A stretch of DNA of 64,000 nt from Candidatus Methanomethylicia archaeon (GTDB lineage: Archaea > Thermoproteota > Methanomethylicia > Culexarchaeales > Culexarchaeaceae), in the NCBI GenBank assembly GCA_025058215.1, contig JANXEO010000001.1, positions 124,001-188,000 on the forward strand, in the 5' to 3' direction. Each line of letters starts with the position of its first letter. Within the stretch, counting starts at the first letter, position 1. The translations under genes and the position numbers were made by a program. This document shows, piece by piece, positions 1 to 9,119 of the stretch. The notes beneath the pieces are model-generated. The model had not been told where the DNA came from. It saw only the letters and a program-made list of their open reading frames with translations, and searched no databases.

Positions 1-219
1 CAAGCACATGTAAGTTTTGATGAAGGAAGACAAGCAATAATAGTAAAGGGTAAAAATAGAGGGATATATGGGGTAATAAAAGGTATTGAAGGACCAGTAC
101 AAAGAGATTTTAAAACTGTATTAATAGAGGATAGTTATGGGAATATTTACAGAACAAGCATCAATTACGTATTTGTAATTGGAGATACAGAACCATTAAT
201 AACATTGCCAAAAAGGTGA
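1..219 (+). CDS. rps4e: Ribosomal protein S4e, C-terminal part
   Basis: The last 72 codons of a gene entering from the left edge, open in frame 1 and ending in TGA. The stretch NYVFVIGDTEPLITLP is the typical C-terminal signature of archaeal/eukaryotic small-subunit protein S4e, and the KOW-like segment before it fits. In Archaea S4e lies between L24 and L5 in the spc operon, and L5 follows here directly. The 5' end and promoter are outside the window. The stop lies just before the L5 start and its bases overlap the L5 Shine-Dalgarno sequence, so translation is probably coupled. Confidence 0.93.
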   Translation, partial: QAHVSFDEGRQAIIVKGKNRGIYGVIKGIEGPVQRDFKTVLIEDSYGNIYRTSINYVFVIGDTEPLITLPKR

Positions 220-224
220 TTACT

Positions 225-746
225 ATGGAGGCTAACATAATGCAAAGAATTAAAATAGGAAAAGTTGTTGTCAATATTTGTACGGGTCCAGGGGAAAAAT
301 TGGAAAAAGCGGTAAAAGTACTTGAAGAATTGACGGGACAGAAACCATGTAGAAGAAGAGCTAAAAAGACAATAAGAGAATTTGGAATAAGAAGAGGAGA
401 AGACATATCTTGCATGGTAACATTAAGAAGAGAGAGAGCAGAAGAATTTTTACAAAGAGCATTAGCAGCTAAAGGGAATACTATAAAGAGGAGTAGTTTT
501 GATAAAAGTGGAAATTTATCATTTGGAATAAAAGAGCATTTAGATATGCCTAGAACAAAGTATGATCCAAGTATAGGAATTTTTGGAATGGATGTAACAG
601 TGGTATTTGAAAAGCCGGGATATAGAGTAGCTAGAAGGAGGAGAAGGAGGAGTAAAGTGGGTAAAGAACAGAAAGTTAAAATTACAGAGGCTATTGAATA
701 CCTTAAAAATAAATTTGGAGTAAAAGTGGTGGAGGAAAATGGGTAA
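225..746 (+). CDS. rpl5: Ribosomal protein L5
   Basis: Large-subunit protein L5, which binds 5S rRNA at the central protuberance. The N-terminal [20 protein letters not shown] and the TGQKP segment are classic archaeal L5 features, and 173 aa is a normal length. I chose ATG 225 because GGTGA at 215-219 sits at good spacing; GTG 216 in the same frame would overlap the S4e stop and leaves no room for a ribosome-binding site. The gene overlaps the next gene, S14, by 8 bp. Confidence 0.95.
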   Translation: MEANIMQRIKIGKVVVNICTGPGEKLEKAVKVLEELTGQKPCRRRAKKTIREFGIRRGEDISCMVTLRRERAEEFLQRALAAKGNTIKRSSFDKSGNLSFGIKEHLDMPRTKYDPSIGIFGMDVTVVFEKPGYRVARRRRRRSKVGKEQKVKITEAIEYLKNKFGVKVVEENG

Positions 747-903
747 AAACAAACCTCCAAAAGAAAGAAAGTTTGGTAAAGGTAGTAGACCATGTATTAG
801 ATGTGGACATCAAGGACCTATAATAAGACAGTATGGATTAAACTTATGTAGACAATGTTTTAGGGAAGTAGCTGAAAATATGGGATTTAAAAAGTATATG
901 TGA
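739..903 (+). CDS. rps14: Ribosomal protein S14, zinc-binding type
   Basis: A 54-residue small-subunit protein. Two CxxC pairs (CIRCGH and CRQC) form the zinc knuckle of the archaeal S14/S29e type, and the C-terminal GFKKYM tail is typical. It starts inside the last codons of L5, with GGTGGAGG at 728-735 as ribosome-binding site. Its position between L5 and S8 is the canonical spc order. It is short enough to be missed by length-filtered gene callers. Confidence 0.94.
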   Translation: MGKNKPPKERKFGKGSRPCIRCGHQGPIIRQYGLNLCRQCFREVAENMGFKKYM

Positions 904-913
904 GGTGAAGACC

Positions 914-1306
914 ATGACTATGGTTGATCCACTTTCAAATGCATTATCAAATATATGGAATTGTGAAATGAGAAATAAAGATGAATGTATAATAGCACCA
1001 GCTTCAAAACTTATTTTAAATGTTTTAAGAATAATGCAGAAGCATGGGTATCTCGGGGAAATCGATGTAATAGATGATGGAAGATCGGGAAAAATAAAAG
1101 TTCAATTGTTGGGGAAAATAAATAAATGTGGAGCTATAAGGCCCAGAATTAGTGTTGGGTATAGGAGACTAATAGAATGGGAAAAGAAATTCCTACCTTC
1201 AAGGGATATTGGAATGATAATATTATCAACATCTAAAGGTATTATGACTAGTAAAGAAGCTATTGAAAATAAGATGGGAGGAGTATTATTGGCGTACGTG
1301 TATTGA
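914..1306 (+). CDS. rps8: Ribosomal protein S8
   Basis: A 130-aa primary 16S rRNA-binding protein of the small subunit. It begins MTMVDPLSNALSNIWN, the conserved archaeal S8 N-terminus, and keeps the ASKLILNVLRIMQ segment. ATG 914 is preferred over the in-frame GTG 905 because GAGGTGA at 903-909 is correctly spaced; ATG 920 is also possible. It lies between S14 and L6, as in other archaeal spc operons, with only a few bases on either side. Confidence 0.95.
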   Translation: MTMVDPLSNALSNIWNCEMRNKDECIIAPASKLILNVLRIMQKHGYLGEIDVIDDGRSGKIKVQLLGKINKCGAIRPRISVGYRRLIEWEKKFLPSRDIGMIILSTSKGIMTSKEAIENKMGGVLLAYVY

Positions 1307-1316
1307 GGAGATTAAA

Positions 1317-1856
1317 ATGGTGAAAAGATATTTAGCAAAAGAAGAAATAGAAATTCCAGATAATGTTAATGTCACTGTTAATGGATTAATAATTAAAGTT
1401 TCTGGTCAAAAGGGAGAGTTAGTAAAAGATTTTAAACATGCAAAAAATATATTGATAAGAGTAGAAGATAAAAAGGTAATAATAGAAAAATATTTTCCAT
1501 CAAAAAAAGAAGAAGCTTTAATTGGTACATTAGCTGGAAAAATCAAAAATATGATTAAAGGGGTAAGTAAAGGATTTAAATATAAAATGAAAATAATCTA
1601 TGCACATTTTCCCATATCAATTAAAGTTAAGGGGAATTATGTTTACATAGAAAATTTTATGGGTGAAAAATTTCCTAGGAAAGCTAAAATAGTTGGAAAT
1701 GTTAAAGTAAGCGTATCTGGAGGAGAAATACTAATTGAAGGTATAGATGTTGAAGAAGTTAGTCAAACAGCTGCAAATATTGAACAAGTAACCAAAATTG
1801 CTTATAGAGATCCAAGAGTGTATTTAGATGGAATATACGTTTACGAAAAGGAGTGA
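1317..1856 (+). CDS. rpl6: Ribosomal protein L6
   Basis: A 179-aa large-subunit protein with the duplicated L6 fold. The first half carries VTVNGLIIKVSGQKGEL and the second half GNYVYIENFMGEKFPRKAKI; the C-terminal YRDPRVYLDGIYVYEK is characteristic of archaeal L6. ATG 1317 follows GAGGAG at 1305-1310. An in-frame upstream start would lie inside S8 and is unlikely. The 3' end abuts L32e. Confidence 0.95.
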   Translation: MVKRYLAKEEIEIPDNVNVTVNGLIIKVSGQKGELVKDFKHAKNILIRVEDKKVIIEKYFPSKKEEALIGTLAGKIKNMIKGVSKGFKYKMKIIYAHFPISIKVKGNYVYIENFMGEKFPRKAKIVGNVKVSVSGGEILIEGIDVEEVSQTAANIEQVTKIAYRDPRVYLDGIYVYEKE

Positions 1857-1861
1857 TGAAA

Positions 1862-2269
1862 ATGACTGAAGTAAATGAGATAGATAAAGAGAGATTGAAA
1901 ATGATGATGACAAAAGTGAGGAAGAAGAAAATTGAATTTATAAGACCATGGAGTTTCAAGTTGAAAAGATTAGGCGAAAGTTGGAGGAAACCTAAAGGTA
2001 AAGATGATAAATATAGATTACAAAAGAAGGGTTATGGATCAATAGTTAAAATAGGATATAGAAGCCCAAAAATTATAAGAGGTTTACATCCATCAGGGTA
2101 CATTGAAAAAGTTATTCATAGACCTGAAGATTTAGAAGATCTAGATCCTCAAAAACATGCAGTAAAAATAGCTCATACTGTTGGAATGAAAAAGAGATTG
2201 GAAATAATGAAAAAAGCTAAAGAATTGAAGATAAAAATACTAAATCCAATACCTATAGAAGAAACTTGA
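1862..2269 (+). CDS. rpl32e: Ribosomal protein L32e
   Basis: A 135-aa archaeal/eukaryotic-specific large-subunit protein. The basic FIRPWSFKLKRLGESWRKPKG segment (written here only as RPWSFK...SWRKPKG) and the C-terminal HTVGMKKR motif are diagnostic. Three starts lie close together: GTG 1853, ATG 1856 and ATG 1862. ATG 1862 has the best spacing from GGAG at 1850-1853. Its place between L6 and L19e is the expected order. Confidence 0.93.
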   Translation: MTEVNEIDKERLKMMMTKVRKKKIEFIRPWSFKLKRLGESWRKPKGKDDKYRLQKKGYGSIVKIGYRSPKIIRGLHPSGYIEKVIHRPEDLEDLDPQKHAVKIAHTVGMKKRLEIMKKAKELKIKILNPIPIEET

Positions 2270-2285
2270 GAAATGAGGTGGAAGA

Positions 2286-2708
2286 ATGCCAAATACATTA
2301 AGAAATGTAAGGAGAATGGCTGCTGAAATACTTAAAGTTGGTGAAAATAGAGTATGGATAGATCCGGAAAACATTAATAGAGCACTTGATGCAATAACAA
2401 GAGAAGATGTAAAAGCTTTAATTAAAGAGAAGATAATAAAAAAGAAACCTGAAAAGGGAATAAGTAGAAGAAAGAAGAAGGGGAAGAGAGGTCCTGGAAG
2501 TCGTAAGGGAAGTAGAATAAGTGATAAAAGAAAATGGATTATGAAAGTTAGAGCTCAGAGGAAATTTATAAAGTTGCTTAGGAAAAAGAAGATAATAACT
2601 AAATCAACTTATAGAATGCTGTATAGAATGATAAAGGGTAGTGCATTTGCAAGTGTTGCCCAAATAAAATCTTATATAATTGAAAAGAACTTAGCGAGGA
2701 GGAGATAG
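2286..2708 (+). CDS. rpl19e: Ribosomal protein L19e
   Basis: A 140-aa, strongly basic large-subunit protein of the archaeal/eukaryotic type. The N-terminal [20 protein letters not shown] and the basic [15 protein letters not shown] stretch are typical. GAGGTGGA at 2275-2282 precedes ATG 2286. It is followed after one base by L18, indicating a compact operon. Confidence 0.95.
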   Translation: MPNTLRNVRRMAAEILKVGENRVWIDPENINRALDAITREDVKALIKEKIIKKKPEKGISRRKKKGKRGPGSRKGSRISDKRKWIMKVRAQRKFIKLLRKKKIITKSTYRMLYRMIKGSAFASVAQIKSYIIEKNLARRR

Positions 2709-2709
2709 A

Positions 2710-3309
2710 ATGATTAAGAAGCCACAATACAAAGTACCCTTTAGAAGAAGAAGGGAAGGATTAACTGATTATAGAAGGAGACTTAAACTTGTTATATCTG
2801 GGAGACCTAGATTAGTAGTTAGAAAAACGAATAGGTATGTTATTGCACAAATAATTGAAGCTAAAATTGGTGGTGATAAAACAATAGTTTCAGCTTGTAC
2901 AAAAGAACTTGAAAAGTATGGTTGGAAATATTCATTTAAAAATATACCTGCATGTTATCTACTTGGATTAGTTGTAGGGTATAGAGCAATTAAAGCAGGT
3001 TTAAGAGAAGCAATATTGGATTTAGGTTTACATAGACCAACAAAAGGCTCAAAAGTATTTGCTGTAGCTAAGGGAGCTTTAGATGCTGGATTAAAGGTGC
3101 CAATTTCAATTGACATTATTCCAGATAATGATAGAATATCTGGTAAACATATAAAGGAATATATGGATAAAATTATTTCTGAATCATGGAAAAATCAATT
3201 TTCAAATTATATTAAAAGAGAAATAAAACCTGAAGATATAGTGAAAGATTTTGAAAAAATTAAAAATAAGATCAAGGTGGAGGTGAAAGATGTTGGAAGG
3301 TGGAAGTAG
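2710..3309 (+). CDS. rpl18: Ribosomal protein L18
   Basis: A 199-aa protein of the archaeal L18/eukaryotic L5 family, the partner of 5S rRNA. It begins [20 protein letters not shown], with [15 protein letters not shown] and [12 protein letters not shown] as conserved blocks. GGAGGAGA at 2698-2705 lies just before the ATG. The last 20 bp overlap the start of S5 in another frame. Confidence 0.95.
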   Translation: MIKKPQYKVPFRRRREGLTDYRRRLKLVISGRPRLVVRKTNRYVIAQIIEAKIGGDKTIVSACTKELEKYGWKYSFKNIPACYLLGLVVGYRAIKAGLREAILDLGLHRPTKGSKVFAVAKGALDAGLKVPISIDIIPDNDRISGKHIKEYMDKIISESWKNQFSNYIKREIKPEDIVKDFEKIKNKIKVEVKDVGRWK

Positions 3310-3922
3310 TAAGATTGATGAATGGATTCCAAGAACAATGGTTGGTAAAATGGTCAAAGAAGGTAATGTAACTTCAATACATCAAATATACAGTATGAAT
3401 TTACCAATATTAGAACCAGAAATAGTTGATATATTAGTACCAAATATAAAACATGAGGTTGCATATGTAAGTATAATACAAAAACAAACTGATGCAGGTG
3501 AACAAAGTAGATTTAAAGCACTTGTTGTTGTGGGAAATGAAGATGGACTTATAGGGGTTGGAGCAGGTAAAGATAAACAACTTAGATTTGCAATAGATAA
3601 AGCAATAGAGGATGCTAAATTAAAATTAATACCAGTGAATAGAGGTTGTGGTAGTTGGGAATGTTCATGTACAAGACCACATAGTATACCATTTAAAGTT
3701 TCTGGGAAAAGTGGAAGCATAGAAATGACATTGAAGCCAGCTCCAAGGGGCGTTGGGCTAGTTGCAGGGGACCCTGTAAAAGTAGTTCTTAGACTTGCTG
3801 GAATACAAGATATATGGTCATTTACAAAAGGGGAAACAAGAACCACTGTAAACTTCATATTAGCTACATATGATGCATTAAAGAATACAAATAGAATTAG
3901 ATGGAGAGGTGTTAGAAGGTAA
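3290..3922 (+). CDS. rps5: Ribosomal protein S5
   Basis: A 210-aa small-subunit protein involved in decoding accuracy. The N-terminal dsRBD-like domain and the C-terminal domain with [11 protein letters not shown] and [14 protein letters not shown] match archaeal S5 (eukaryotic S2). ATG 3290 lies inside the L18 gene (20-bp overlap), preceded by GGAGGTGA at 3278-3285. The TAA stop overlaps the L30 ATG by one base, so L18, S5 and L30 are probably translationally coupled. Confidence 0.95.
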   Translation: MLEGGSSKIDEWIPRTMVGKMVKEGNVTSIHQIYSMNLPILEPEIVDILVPNIKHEVAYVSIIQKQTDAGEQSRFKALVVVGNEDGLIGVGAGKDKQLRFAIDKAIEDAKLKLIPVNRGCGSWECSCTRPHSIPFKVSGKSGSIEMTLKPAPRGVGLVAGDPVKVVLRLAGIQDIWSFTKGETRTTVNFILATYDALKNTNRIRWRGVRR

Positions 3923-4395
3923 TGAACAAATTAATTGCAGTTATTAGGATTAGAGGAACAGTTAATGTTCCAAAAGCTTATGAAGATACATTAAAGATGC
4001 TTAGATTACATAAACCAAATCATATGAGGATAATCAAAGCAACCTCAACCATAATTGGAATGATTAAAAAAGTTGAAAGCTATATTACTTGGGGGGAGAT
4101 AGACTTAGATGTATTAGAACAAGTGTTCACAAAAAGAGGGGAAGTAATTGGAGGAAAGAAATTAACGAATGAAATTGTAAAAGAGAAATTAGGTTTAAGT
4201 GGTATAAGGGAATTTGCAGAAAAGGTGTTTAATGGGGAAATTGATGTAAATAAGATAAAGTGGTTTAAACCAGTATTTAGATTAACGCCTCCTAGCGGAG
4301 GATTTAAGAAATCAGTAAAATCGTTTTATTCATCAAATGGAGAATTAGGTTATAGAGGGAGGGAAATAAACAAGTTAATTGTTAGAATGATATGA
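3922..4395 (+). CDS. rpl30: Ribosomal protein L30
   Basis: A 157-aa archaeal-type L30 (eukaryotic L7 family), longer than bacterial L30. Conserved segments are AVIRIRGTVNVPKAYEDTL, LRLHKPNHMRI and, near the C-terminus, RLTPPSGGFKKSVK. The ATG overlaps the S5 stop (TAATG), so translation probably depends on S5. Its end lies 14 bp before the L15 start. Confidence 0.95.
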   Translation: MNKLIAVIRIRGTVNVPKAYEDTLKMLRLHKPNHMRIIKATSTIIGMIKKVESYITWGEIDLDVLEQVFTKRGEVIGGKKLTNEIVKEKLGLSGIREFAEKVFNGEIDVNKIKWFKPVFRLTPPSGGFKKSVKSFYSSNGELGYRGREINKLIVRMI

Positions 4396-4409
4396 GGTGT
4401 TATAAATAT

Positions 4410-4850
4410 ATGGTTGTTAGAAGAAGGAAGAAAAGTAGGAAGCTTAGGGGAAGTAGGTATATGGGTTATGGAATAGCTCAACATAGAGGTAGTGGGCGAA
4501 GAGGCGGATTTGGAAGAGCTGGAATGCATAAACATAAATGGTCATACTTATTAAAATATGAAAGAGACTATTTGGGAAAACATGGTTTTCAACCACCAAA
4601 AAGCAATAGAAAGATTGATGTGCCTATAAATCTTTGGAAATTGGATTTACTTGTTGAAGAACAATCTAAACTCGGTAGGAAATTTGAAGAAAAAAATGGA
4701 AAGATAGTAATTGATGTTACTGAATTTGGTTATACTAAGGTTCTAGGTGAAGGGAAATTAACTAAACCATTAATTGTGAAAACTAAGAAAATTACTAAAA
4801 AAGCTGTAGATAAAATAACAGCTATAGGTGGAGAGGTTATAAAAATTTAA
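4410..4850 (+). CDS. rpl15: Ribosomal protein L15
   Basis: A 146-aa large-subunit protein. It begins MVVRRRKKSRKLRGSR and has the GSGRRGGFGRAGMHKHKW block of archaeal L15 (eukaryotic L27a). An ATG at 4392 in the same frame overlaps the L30 stop, but GAGGTG at 4394-4399 and the family N-terminus favour ATG 4410. This is the last ribosomal gene before a 95-bp gap carrying a new TATA box. Confidence 0.94.
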   Translation: MVVRRRKKSRKLRGSRYMGYGIAQHRGSGRRGGFGRAGMHKHKWSYLLKYERDYLGKHGFQPPKSNRKIDVPINLWKLDLLVEEQSKLGRKFEEKNGKIVIDVTEFGYTKVLGEGKLTKPLIVKTKKITKKAVDKITAIGGEVIKI

Positions 4851-4864
4851 AATTTAAATTGGAA

Positions 4865-4872
4865 TTTATATA
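4865..4872 (+). promoter_or_regulatory. TATA box upstream of secY
   Basis: TTTATATA in the 95-bp gap between L15 and secY, about 75 bp before the secY start. It suggests secY also has its own promoter, with transcription starting near 4895. A second, similar box (TTTATAAT, 6379-6386) precedes the EMC3-like gene. These are pattern matches only. Confidence 0.45.
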
Positions 4873-4945
4873 TCCATCGTTTTGATAACTAAATTAAACA
4901 TAATTAATTTAAGTTTTTAGATAGTAATTTAAATGTGAAAAGGAA

Positions 4946-6358
4946 ATGGCAAGGGTACTTGAGATTCTAGAGCCAATATTAAGATTCATGCCTGAAGTGG
5001 AAAAACCGAAGCAAAAGTTACCATTGAGAAATAGATTGATATGGACTATTATTATATTAACTATATATTTCATAATGTGTGAAATACCATTATATGGAAT
5101 TATAGGTGCACTTGGTTATGATCCATTTATTTATATGAGGTGGCTTTTTGCATCAAGAAGAGGGACTTTGATGGAACTTGGAATAGGCCCAATAGTTACT
5201 GCAGGATTAATAATGCAGCTTCTCGTTGGATCAAGATTAATAGAAGTTGATCTTGCAAATCCAAGGGATAGAGCTTTATTTACAGCTACTCAAAAATTTA
5301 TGGCAATAATTTGGGCTGCTATACAATCAATTTCATATATACTTGGAGGTGCATTTGGACAATTAAATATGCAAGTGGCACTGCTAGTCTTCACACAATT
5401 GATGATTGCAACATTGATACTAATGTTACTTGATGAAACAGTTCAAAAAGGATGGGGTATTGGTAGTGGTGTAAGCTTATTTATAGCTGCTGGAATAGCT
5501 CAACAAATATTTTGGGAAACATTTTCACCAATAGTGGGAGGTGATGGTAAATCTGTTGGAGTAATACCATACACTATACAAACATTACTTGGAGGAGGAG
5601 GAATTAGTGAATTATTTATAAGGCAATATGATTTGCCAAGTTTAACTGGATTAATAGCAACAATACTCATACTATTACTCATAGTTTACATGGAGGGCAC
5701 TAGAATAGAAATTCCAATATCAATTGCAAAGTATAGAGGGATAAGAACAAAATTACCATTAAAACTATTATATGTATCAAATATACCGATATTATTTACA
5801 TCAATGCTATTTGTAGATGTACAAATAATTTCATTATTGATATGGAGGCAATTTAACCCAGAAAATAGTAACATACTCTTAAATTTGATTGGAACATTCA
5901 ATGCCACAACAAATACTCCAATAGGAGGGTTAGCATATTATACTAAACCTCCATCTGGATTAACATCATTAGTTAATGATCCACTACACGTACTAATATA
6001 TTCGATACTGCTAATAGTATCATCAGTATTTTTTGCAATAATATGGGTTCAAGCTTCTGGATTAAGTCCAAAAGAACAAGCAGAACAATTAGTTAAATCT
6101 GGATTTCAGATACCTGGATTCCGTGGGTCGCCCAAGGTAATTGAAGAAGTACTTGAAAGGTATATACCAACATTAACCGTATTGAGTGGTTTAATAGTAG
6201 GAGTAATATCGATGGTTGCAGATATTTTTGGAGCTATAGGATCAGGTATGGGCATATTACTGGTTGTTGGTATAATATATCAATATTGGAGTATGTTAAT
6301 GCGAGAGCAAATGATGGAGTTCTATCCATTATTAAAAAGGATTGTAGGTGAAAAATAA
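4946..6358 (+). CDS. secY: Protein translocase subunit SecY
   Basis: The 470-aa channel subunit of the Sec translocon (Sec61-alpha homologue) in the cytoplasmic membrane. About ten hydrophobic segments are visible. The N-terminal PIVTAGLIMQLLVGSRLI, the plug region, PLYGIIGAL, and the loop LPLKLLYVSNIPILFTSML are typical. The cytosolic loop ASGLSPKEQAEQLVKSGFQI near residue 370 is diagnostic of archaeal SecY. ATG 4946 follows AAAAGG. In many archaea adk follows secY; here the EMC3-like gene does. Confidence 0.96.
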   Translation: MARVLEILEPILRFMPEVEKPKQKLPLRNRLIWTIIILTIYFIMCEIPLYGIIGALGYDPFIYMRWLFASRRGTLMELGIGPIVTAGLIMQLLVGSRLIEVDLANPRDRALFTATQKFMAIIWAAIQSISYILGGAFGQLNMQVALLVFTQLMIATLILMLLDETVQKGWGIGSGVSLFIAAGIAQQIFWETFSPIVGGDGKSVGVIPYTIQTLLGGGGISELFIRQYDLPSLTGLIATILILLLIVYMEGTRIEIPISIAKYRGIRTKLPLKLLYVSNIPILFTSMLFVDVQIISLLIWRQFNPENSNILLNLIGTFNATTNTPIGGLAYYTKPPSGLTSLVNDPLHVLIYSILLIVSSVFFAIIWVQASGLSPKEQAEQLVKSGFQIPGFRGSPKVIEEVLERYIPTLTVLSGLIVGVISMVADIFGAIGSGMGILLVVGIIYQYWSMLMREQMMEFYPLLKRIVGEK

Positions 6359-6435
6359 CACTGAAGGTTTTGAAAAAATTTATAATTTAAAATCATAAAA
6401 CATACCTACAAGTGTTTAATGAAAGGTGAAATGAC

Positions 6436-6933
6436 TTGTTCGATTGGATAGTGGATTCATTAATAAAACTATTTGGACCATACAGAGATCCACCACTATC
6501 ATCATTAACAATAATTGGTATAAGCATAATGGTATGTTTAATAACTATGTTTGCAAATTACATATTGTTAGATATTGATGAATTAAAGAAGAAGACTATG
6601 GAAATAAATGAGTGGAGACTTCAAATGAGGAAAGCTATAATTAGTAATGATAGAAAACAGGTAATGAAGTTAAAGAAAAGAGAGGCATATATAAAGAGTT
6701 TAGAAGCTGAGGTTATGGCTGAAAGAATGAAACCTACTTTGATTTTCATAATACCATTATGGATTTTCTTCATAATATTTGCAGCTGTATTTAATAATCC
6801 AGAATATGGTTATGTTGTTGTAACACCATTCCCAATACCATTTGCTGGAAATAAATTGGGGTTTGGATCTTGGTACATAATATGCTCAATACTAATACTT
6901 CCGATACTACAAAAAATATTCAAGTTAACATGA
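6436..6933 (+). CDS. EMC3/TMCO1-like (DUF106) membrane protein
   Basis: A 165-aa membrane protein of the archaeal DUF106 family, related to EMC3/TMCO1 and the YidC/Oxa1/Get1 insertase superfamily. It has an N-terminal membrane segment (residues 20-38), a charged coiled-coil hairpin (about 45-95) and two C-terminal membrane segments. The location next to secY is the usual one and supports a role in membrane protein insertion. The start is TTG 6436: ATG 6431 in another frame stops at once, and GGTGA at 6425-6429 fits the TTG. Confidence 0.85.
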   Translation: MFDWIVDSLIKLFGPYRDPPLSSLTIIGISIMVCLITMFANYILLDIDELKKKTMEINEWRLQMRKAIISNDRKQVMKLKKREAYIKSLEAEVMAERMKPTLIFIIPLWIFFIIFAAVFNNPEYGYVVVTPFPIPFAGNKLGFGSWYIICSILILPILQKIFKLT

Positions 6934-6942
6934 GGTGAAAAA

Positions 6943-7230
6943 ATGAAGATAAAAACCAGATCTAAAAGAATGGTATTTAGGAAGACCCCCGGAGGTAGAG
7001 TTGTAATACATTATGAAGATAGAAGACCAAATTTAGCTAAATGTGCAATATGTAAGTTACCATTGAGGGGAGTTCCAAATTTACGCCCAATTGAACTTAG
7101 AAAACTACCCAAAAGTTCTAGAAGACCAACGAGGACATATGGAGGAATGTTAGACCATAAATGTTTAGAAGAACTTATAAAGAAAGCAGTTAGAGGGATA
7201 AGCAATGGGCAAAGTAGTAATAACGGTTAG
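6943..7230 (+). CDS. rpl34e: Ribosomal protein L34e
   Basis: A 95-aa archaeal/eukaryotic-specific large-subunit protein. The CAIC pair followed by LDHKC forms the zinc site, and the RSKRMVFRKTPGGRVV N-terminus and RRPTRTYGG block are typical. GAGGTGAAAA precedes ATG 6943. Its 3' end overlaps the cytidylate kinase start by 26 bp in another frame, so the last residues (GISNGQSSNNG) are a low-complexity extension. Confidence 0.93.
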   Translation: MKIKTRSKRMVFRKTPGGRVVIHYEDRRPNLAKCAICKLPLRGVPNLRPIELRKLPKSSRRPTRTYGGMLDHKCLEELIKKAVRGISNGQSSNNG

Positions 7231-7753
7231 TGGTCCACCAGGTTCTGGTAAAAGTACACAAGCTTTTAAAATTGCTAGGAAAATGAATTTAAGGTATTTC
7301 TCCATTGGAAAGTGTTTTAGGGAAATAGCTGAAAGGATGAATATAGGATTTGAAGAGTTACATAAATTAGCTGAAAATGACCCAAAATATGACTATGAAG
7401 TAGATAAGAGAACACTTATAGAAGCTGATATTGGAAACGTTGTAATAGATGGACATTTAACTGGGTGGATTGCAAAGGATAAAGCGGATATAAAAATATA
7501 CTTAACAGCACCACTAGAAGAAAGAGTTAGGAGAATAGCTAAAAGAGATGGGAAAAATATTATGGAAGCACTAATTGAAGTGAAAAAGAGAGAAGAAAGT
7601 AATTCTATTAGATATAAAAATTACTATGGAATAGACATAAATGATTTGAGCGTATATGATATTGTAATAAATACTGATAAATGGAAGGAGGAGGAAGTAA
7701 CAGAAGTACTCATATATTTAATACAAAAGTATATAGAGAAGAAACAAAGTTAA
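7205..7753 (+). CDS. cmk: Cytidylate kinase, archaeal type
   Basis: A 182-aa P-loop kinase that phosphorylates CMP/dCMP. The Walker A GPPGSGKST lies at residues 10-18, and the lid region carries RRIAKRDGKN. It sits between L34e and L14e, the usual place for archaeal cmk. ATG 7205 starts inside L34e. Adenylate kinase is the main alternative, but the VVIDGHLTGW segment and the locus fit Cmk. Confidence 0.9.
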   Translation: MGKVVITVSGPPGSGKSTQAFKIARKMNLRYFSIGKCFREIAERMNIGFEELHKLAENDPKYDYEVDKRTLIEADIGNVVIDGHLTGWIAKDKADIKIYLTAPLEERVRRIAKRDGKNIMEALIEVKKREESNSIRYKNYYGIDINDLSVYDIVINTDKWKEEEVTEVLIYLIQKYIEKKQS

Positions 7754-7780
7754 TTCACATGTAATTACTGAGGTGAAGTT

Positions 7781-8065
7781 ATGCCGGCAATAGAAGTAGG
7801 AAGAATATGTGTTAAAACTAGAGGTAGGGAAGCAGGAAGAAAATGTGTAATAGTAAGCATATTAGATGATAAATTTGTAATTGTAACTGGACCTATGGAA
7901 GTAAGTGGCATTAAAAGAAGGAGAAGTAATATAAAACATCTAGAACCAACAGAATTTAAAATAAATATTAAAACTGGAGCTTCAGATAGTGAAGTTATGG
8001 AAGCATTAACAAAAAGCAATTTGTTGGAGATTATGAAACAAAAAGTGAAAATAAAATTACCGTAA
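7781..8065 (+). CDS. rpl14e: Ribosomal protein L14e
   Basis: A 94-aa KOW-fold large-subunit protein. The IEVGRICVKTRGREAGRKCV start and the TGPMEVSGIKRRRSNIKHLEP block are typical of archaeal L14e. GAGGTGAAG at 7771-7779 precedes ATG 7781. It lies directly upstream of cbf5, the usual archaeal gene pair. Confidence 0.94.
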   Translation: MPAIEVGRICVKTRGREAGRKCVIVSILDDKFVIVTGPMEVSGIKRRRSNIKHLEPTEFKINIKTGASDSEVMEALTKSNLLEIMKQKVKIKLP

Positions 8066-8086
8066 ATACATAATTGGAGGATGATT

Positions 8087-9086
8087 ATGGAGAAAATCTA
8101 TCAAAAAGGTGAAATACTTGTAAAGGATGAAGAACCATTAAATCCAGAGTATGGTATAAATCCATATGAAAGACCTATACCAACATTAATAAAGTATGGG
8201 GTAATAAATTTAGATAAATCCCCTGGACCAACAAGTCATGAAGTAACAGCATGGGTTAAGAGAATATTAAATATTAAGAGGGCAGGGCATGCTGGGACCC
8301 TAGAGCCCTGAGGGGCGGGGAAACCCAAGGGTTTCAGGAATATTACCAATAGCATTAGAAAACTCTACAAAAGCAATGATATTAATGGCAAAAGCACCTA
8401 AAGAATACATATGTGTAATGCGATTACATAAGGAAGTTTATGAAGAAGATATAAAGAATGTATGTAAAGAATTTATTGGCCAAATTTATCAAAGACCTCC
8501 ACTTAAATCATCTGTAAAAAGGGTTGTAAGAATTAGAACTATTTATTCAATTGAAGTCCTTGAAGTAATTAAAAAAGATGTTCTTATGAAAATTGAATGT
8601 GAAGCTGGAACATATATAAGGAAATTATGTCATGACATTGGAATAGTTTTAGGTATTAGAGCGCATATGCAAGAATTGAGGAGGATTAAGAGTGGAATAT
8701 TTAAAGAAGATGAAACGCTAACAACACTTCATAGACTTAAAGATGCTTACGATGAATGGAAGGAAAGTGGAATAGAAAATGAATTAAGAAAAATAATACA
8801 ACCAGTAGAGAAAATTGTTGAAAATGTTCCAAAAATAATAGTAAGAGATAGTGCAGTTGATGCGATATGTCATGGAGCAAATTTAGCAGCACCAGGAGTT
8901 TTAACTCTTGAAAGTACAATAAAACGTGGGAGCTTAGTTGCAATAATGACTAAGAAAGGGGAGATAGTAGCCATTGGAAGAGCTCAGAAAAATAGTGAAG
9001 AAATATTAAATGATGATAGAGGTATTGTGGCAGATATAGAAAGAGTTATAATGGAAAGAGGAACTTATCCAAAAATGTGGAAATAA
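8087..9086 (+). CDS. cbf5: tRNA/rRNA pseudouridine synthase Cbf5 (dyskerin), interrupted by a short intron
   Basis: The catalytic subunit of H/ACA RNPs, also able to make tRNA psi55. Reading is blocked at TGA 8309-8311, exactly inside the catalytic motif GHAGTLDPxVxG. Removing 19 nt (8305-8323) joins ..CTA GA to C CCA AGG GTT.. and gives GTLDPRVSGILPIAL, restoring the catalytic Asp (residue 73) and the normal motif length. The joined protein is 326 aa, with the TruB-type domain and a C-terminal PUA domain (from about residue 255: KIIVRDSAVDAICHGA). ATG 8087 is preferred to ATG 8081 because TTGGAGG ends right before 8081. BHB introns in cbf5 are established in crenarchaea. Confidence 0.93.
8305..8323 (+). 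other. Predicted 19-nt pre-mRNA intron in cbf5
   Basis: A GC-rich insert in an AT-rich gene, containing an in-frame TGA and shifting the frame by one. The exon edges can pair: 8299-8309 with 8328-8338 (11 positions, one mismatch, two G-U pairs). The insert region can form a GGG-GAAA-CCC hairpin (8317-8326). The junction is set by requiring Asp in the catalytic motif; because both sides have an A, cutting after 8303 or 8304 gives the same mRNA. I could not fit a textbook bulge-helix-bulge, so the exact cut sites are inferred. Confidence 0.7.
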
Positions 9087-9119
9087 ATTATTTAGGATTA
9101 ACTTTAGTAAATATAGATA

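Noticed and set aside
161-793. A 210-codon minus-strand frame across L5
   Set aside because: Hydrophobic, low-complexity shadow of the L5 and S14 genes, as expected in AT-rich DNA.
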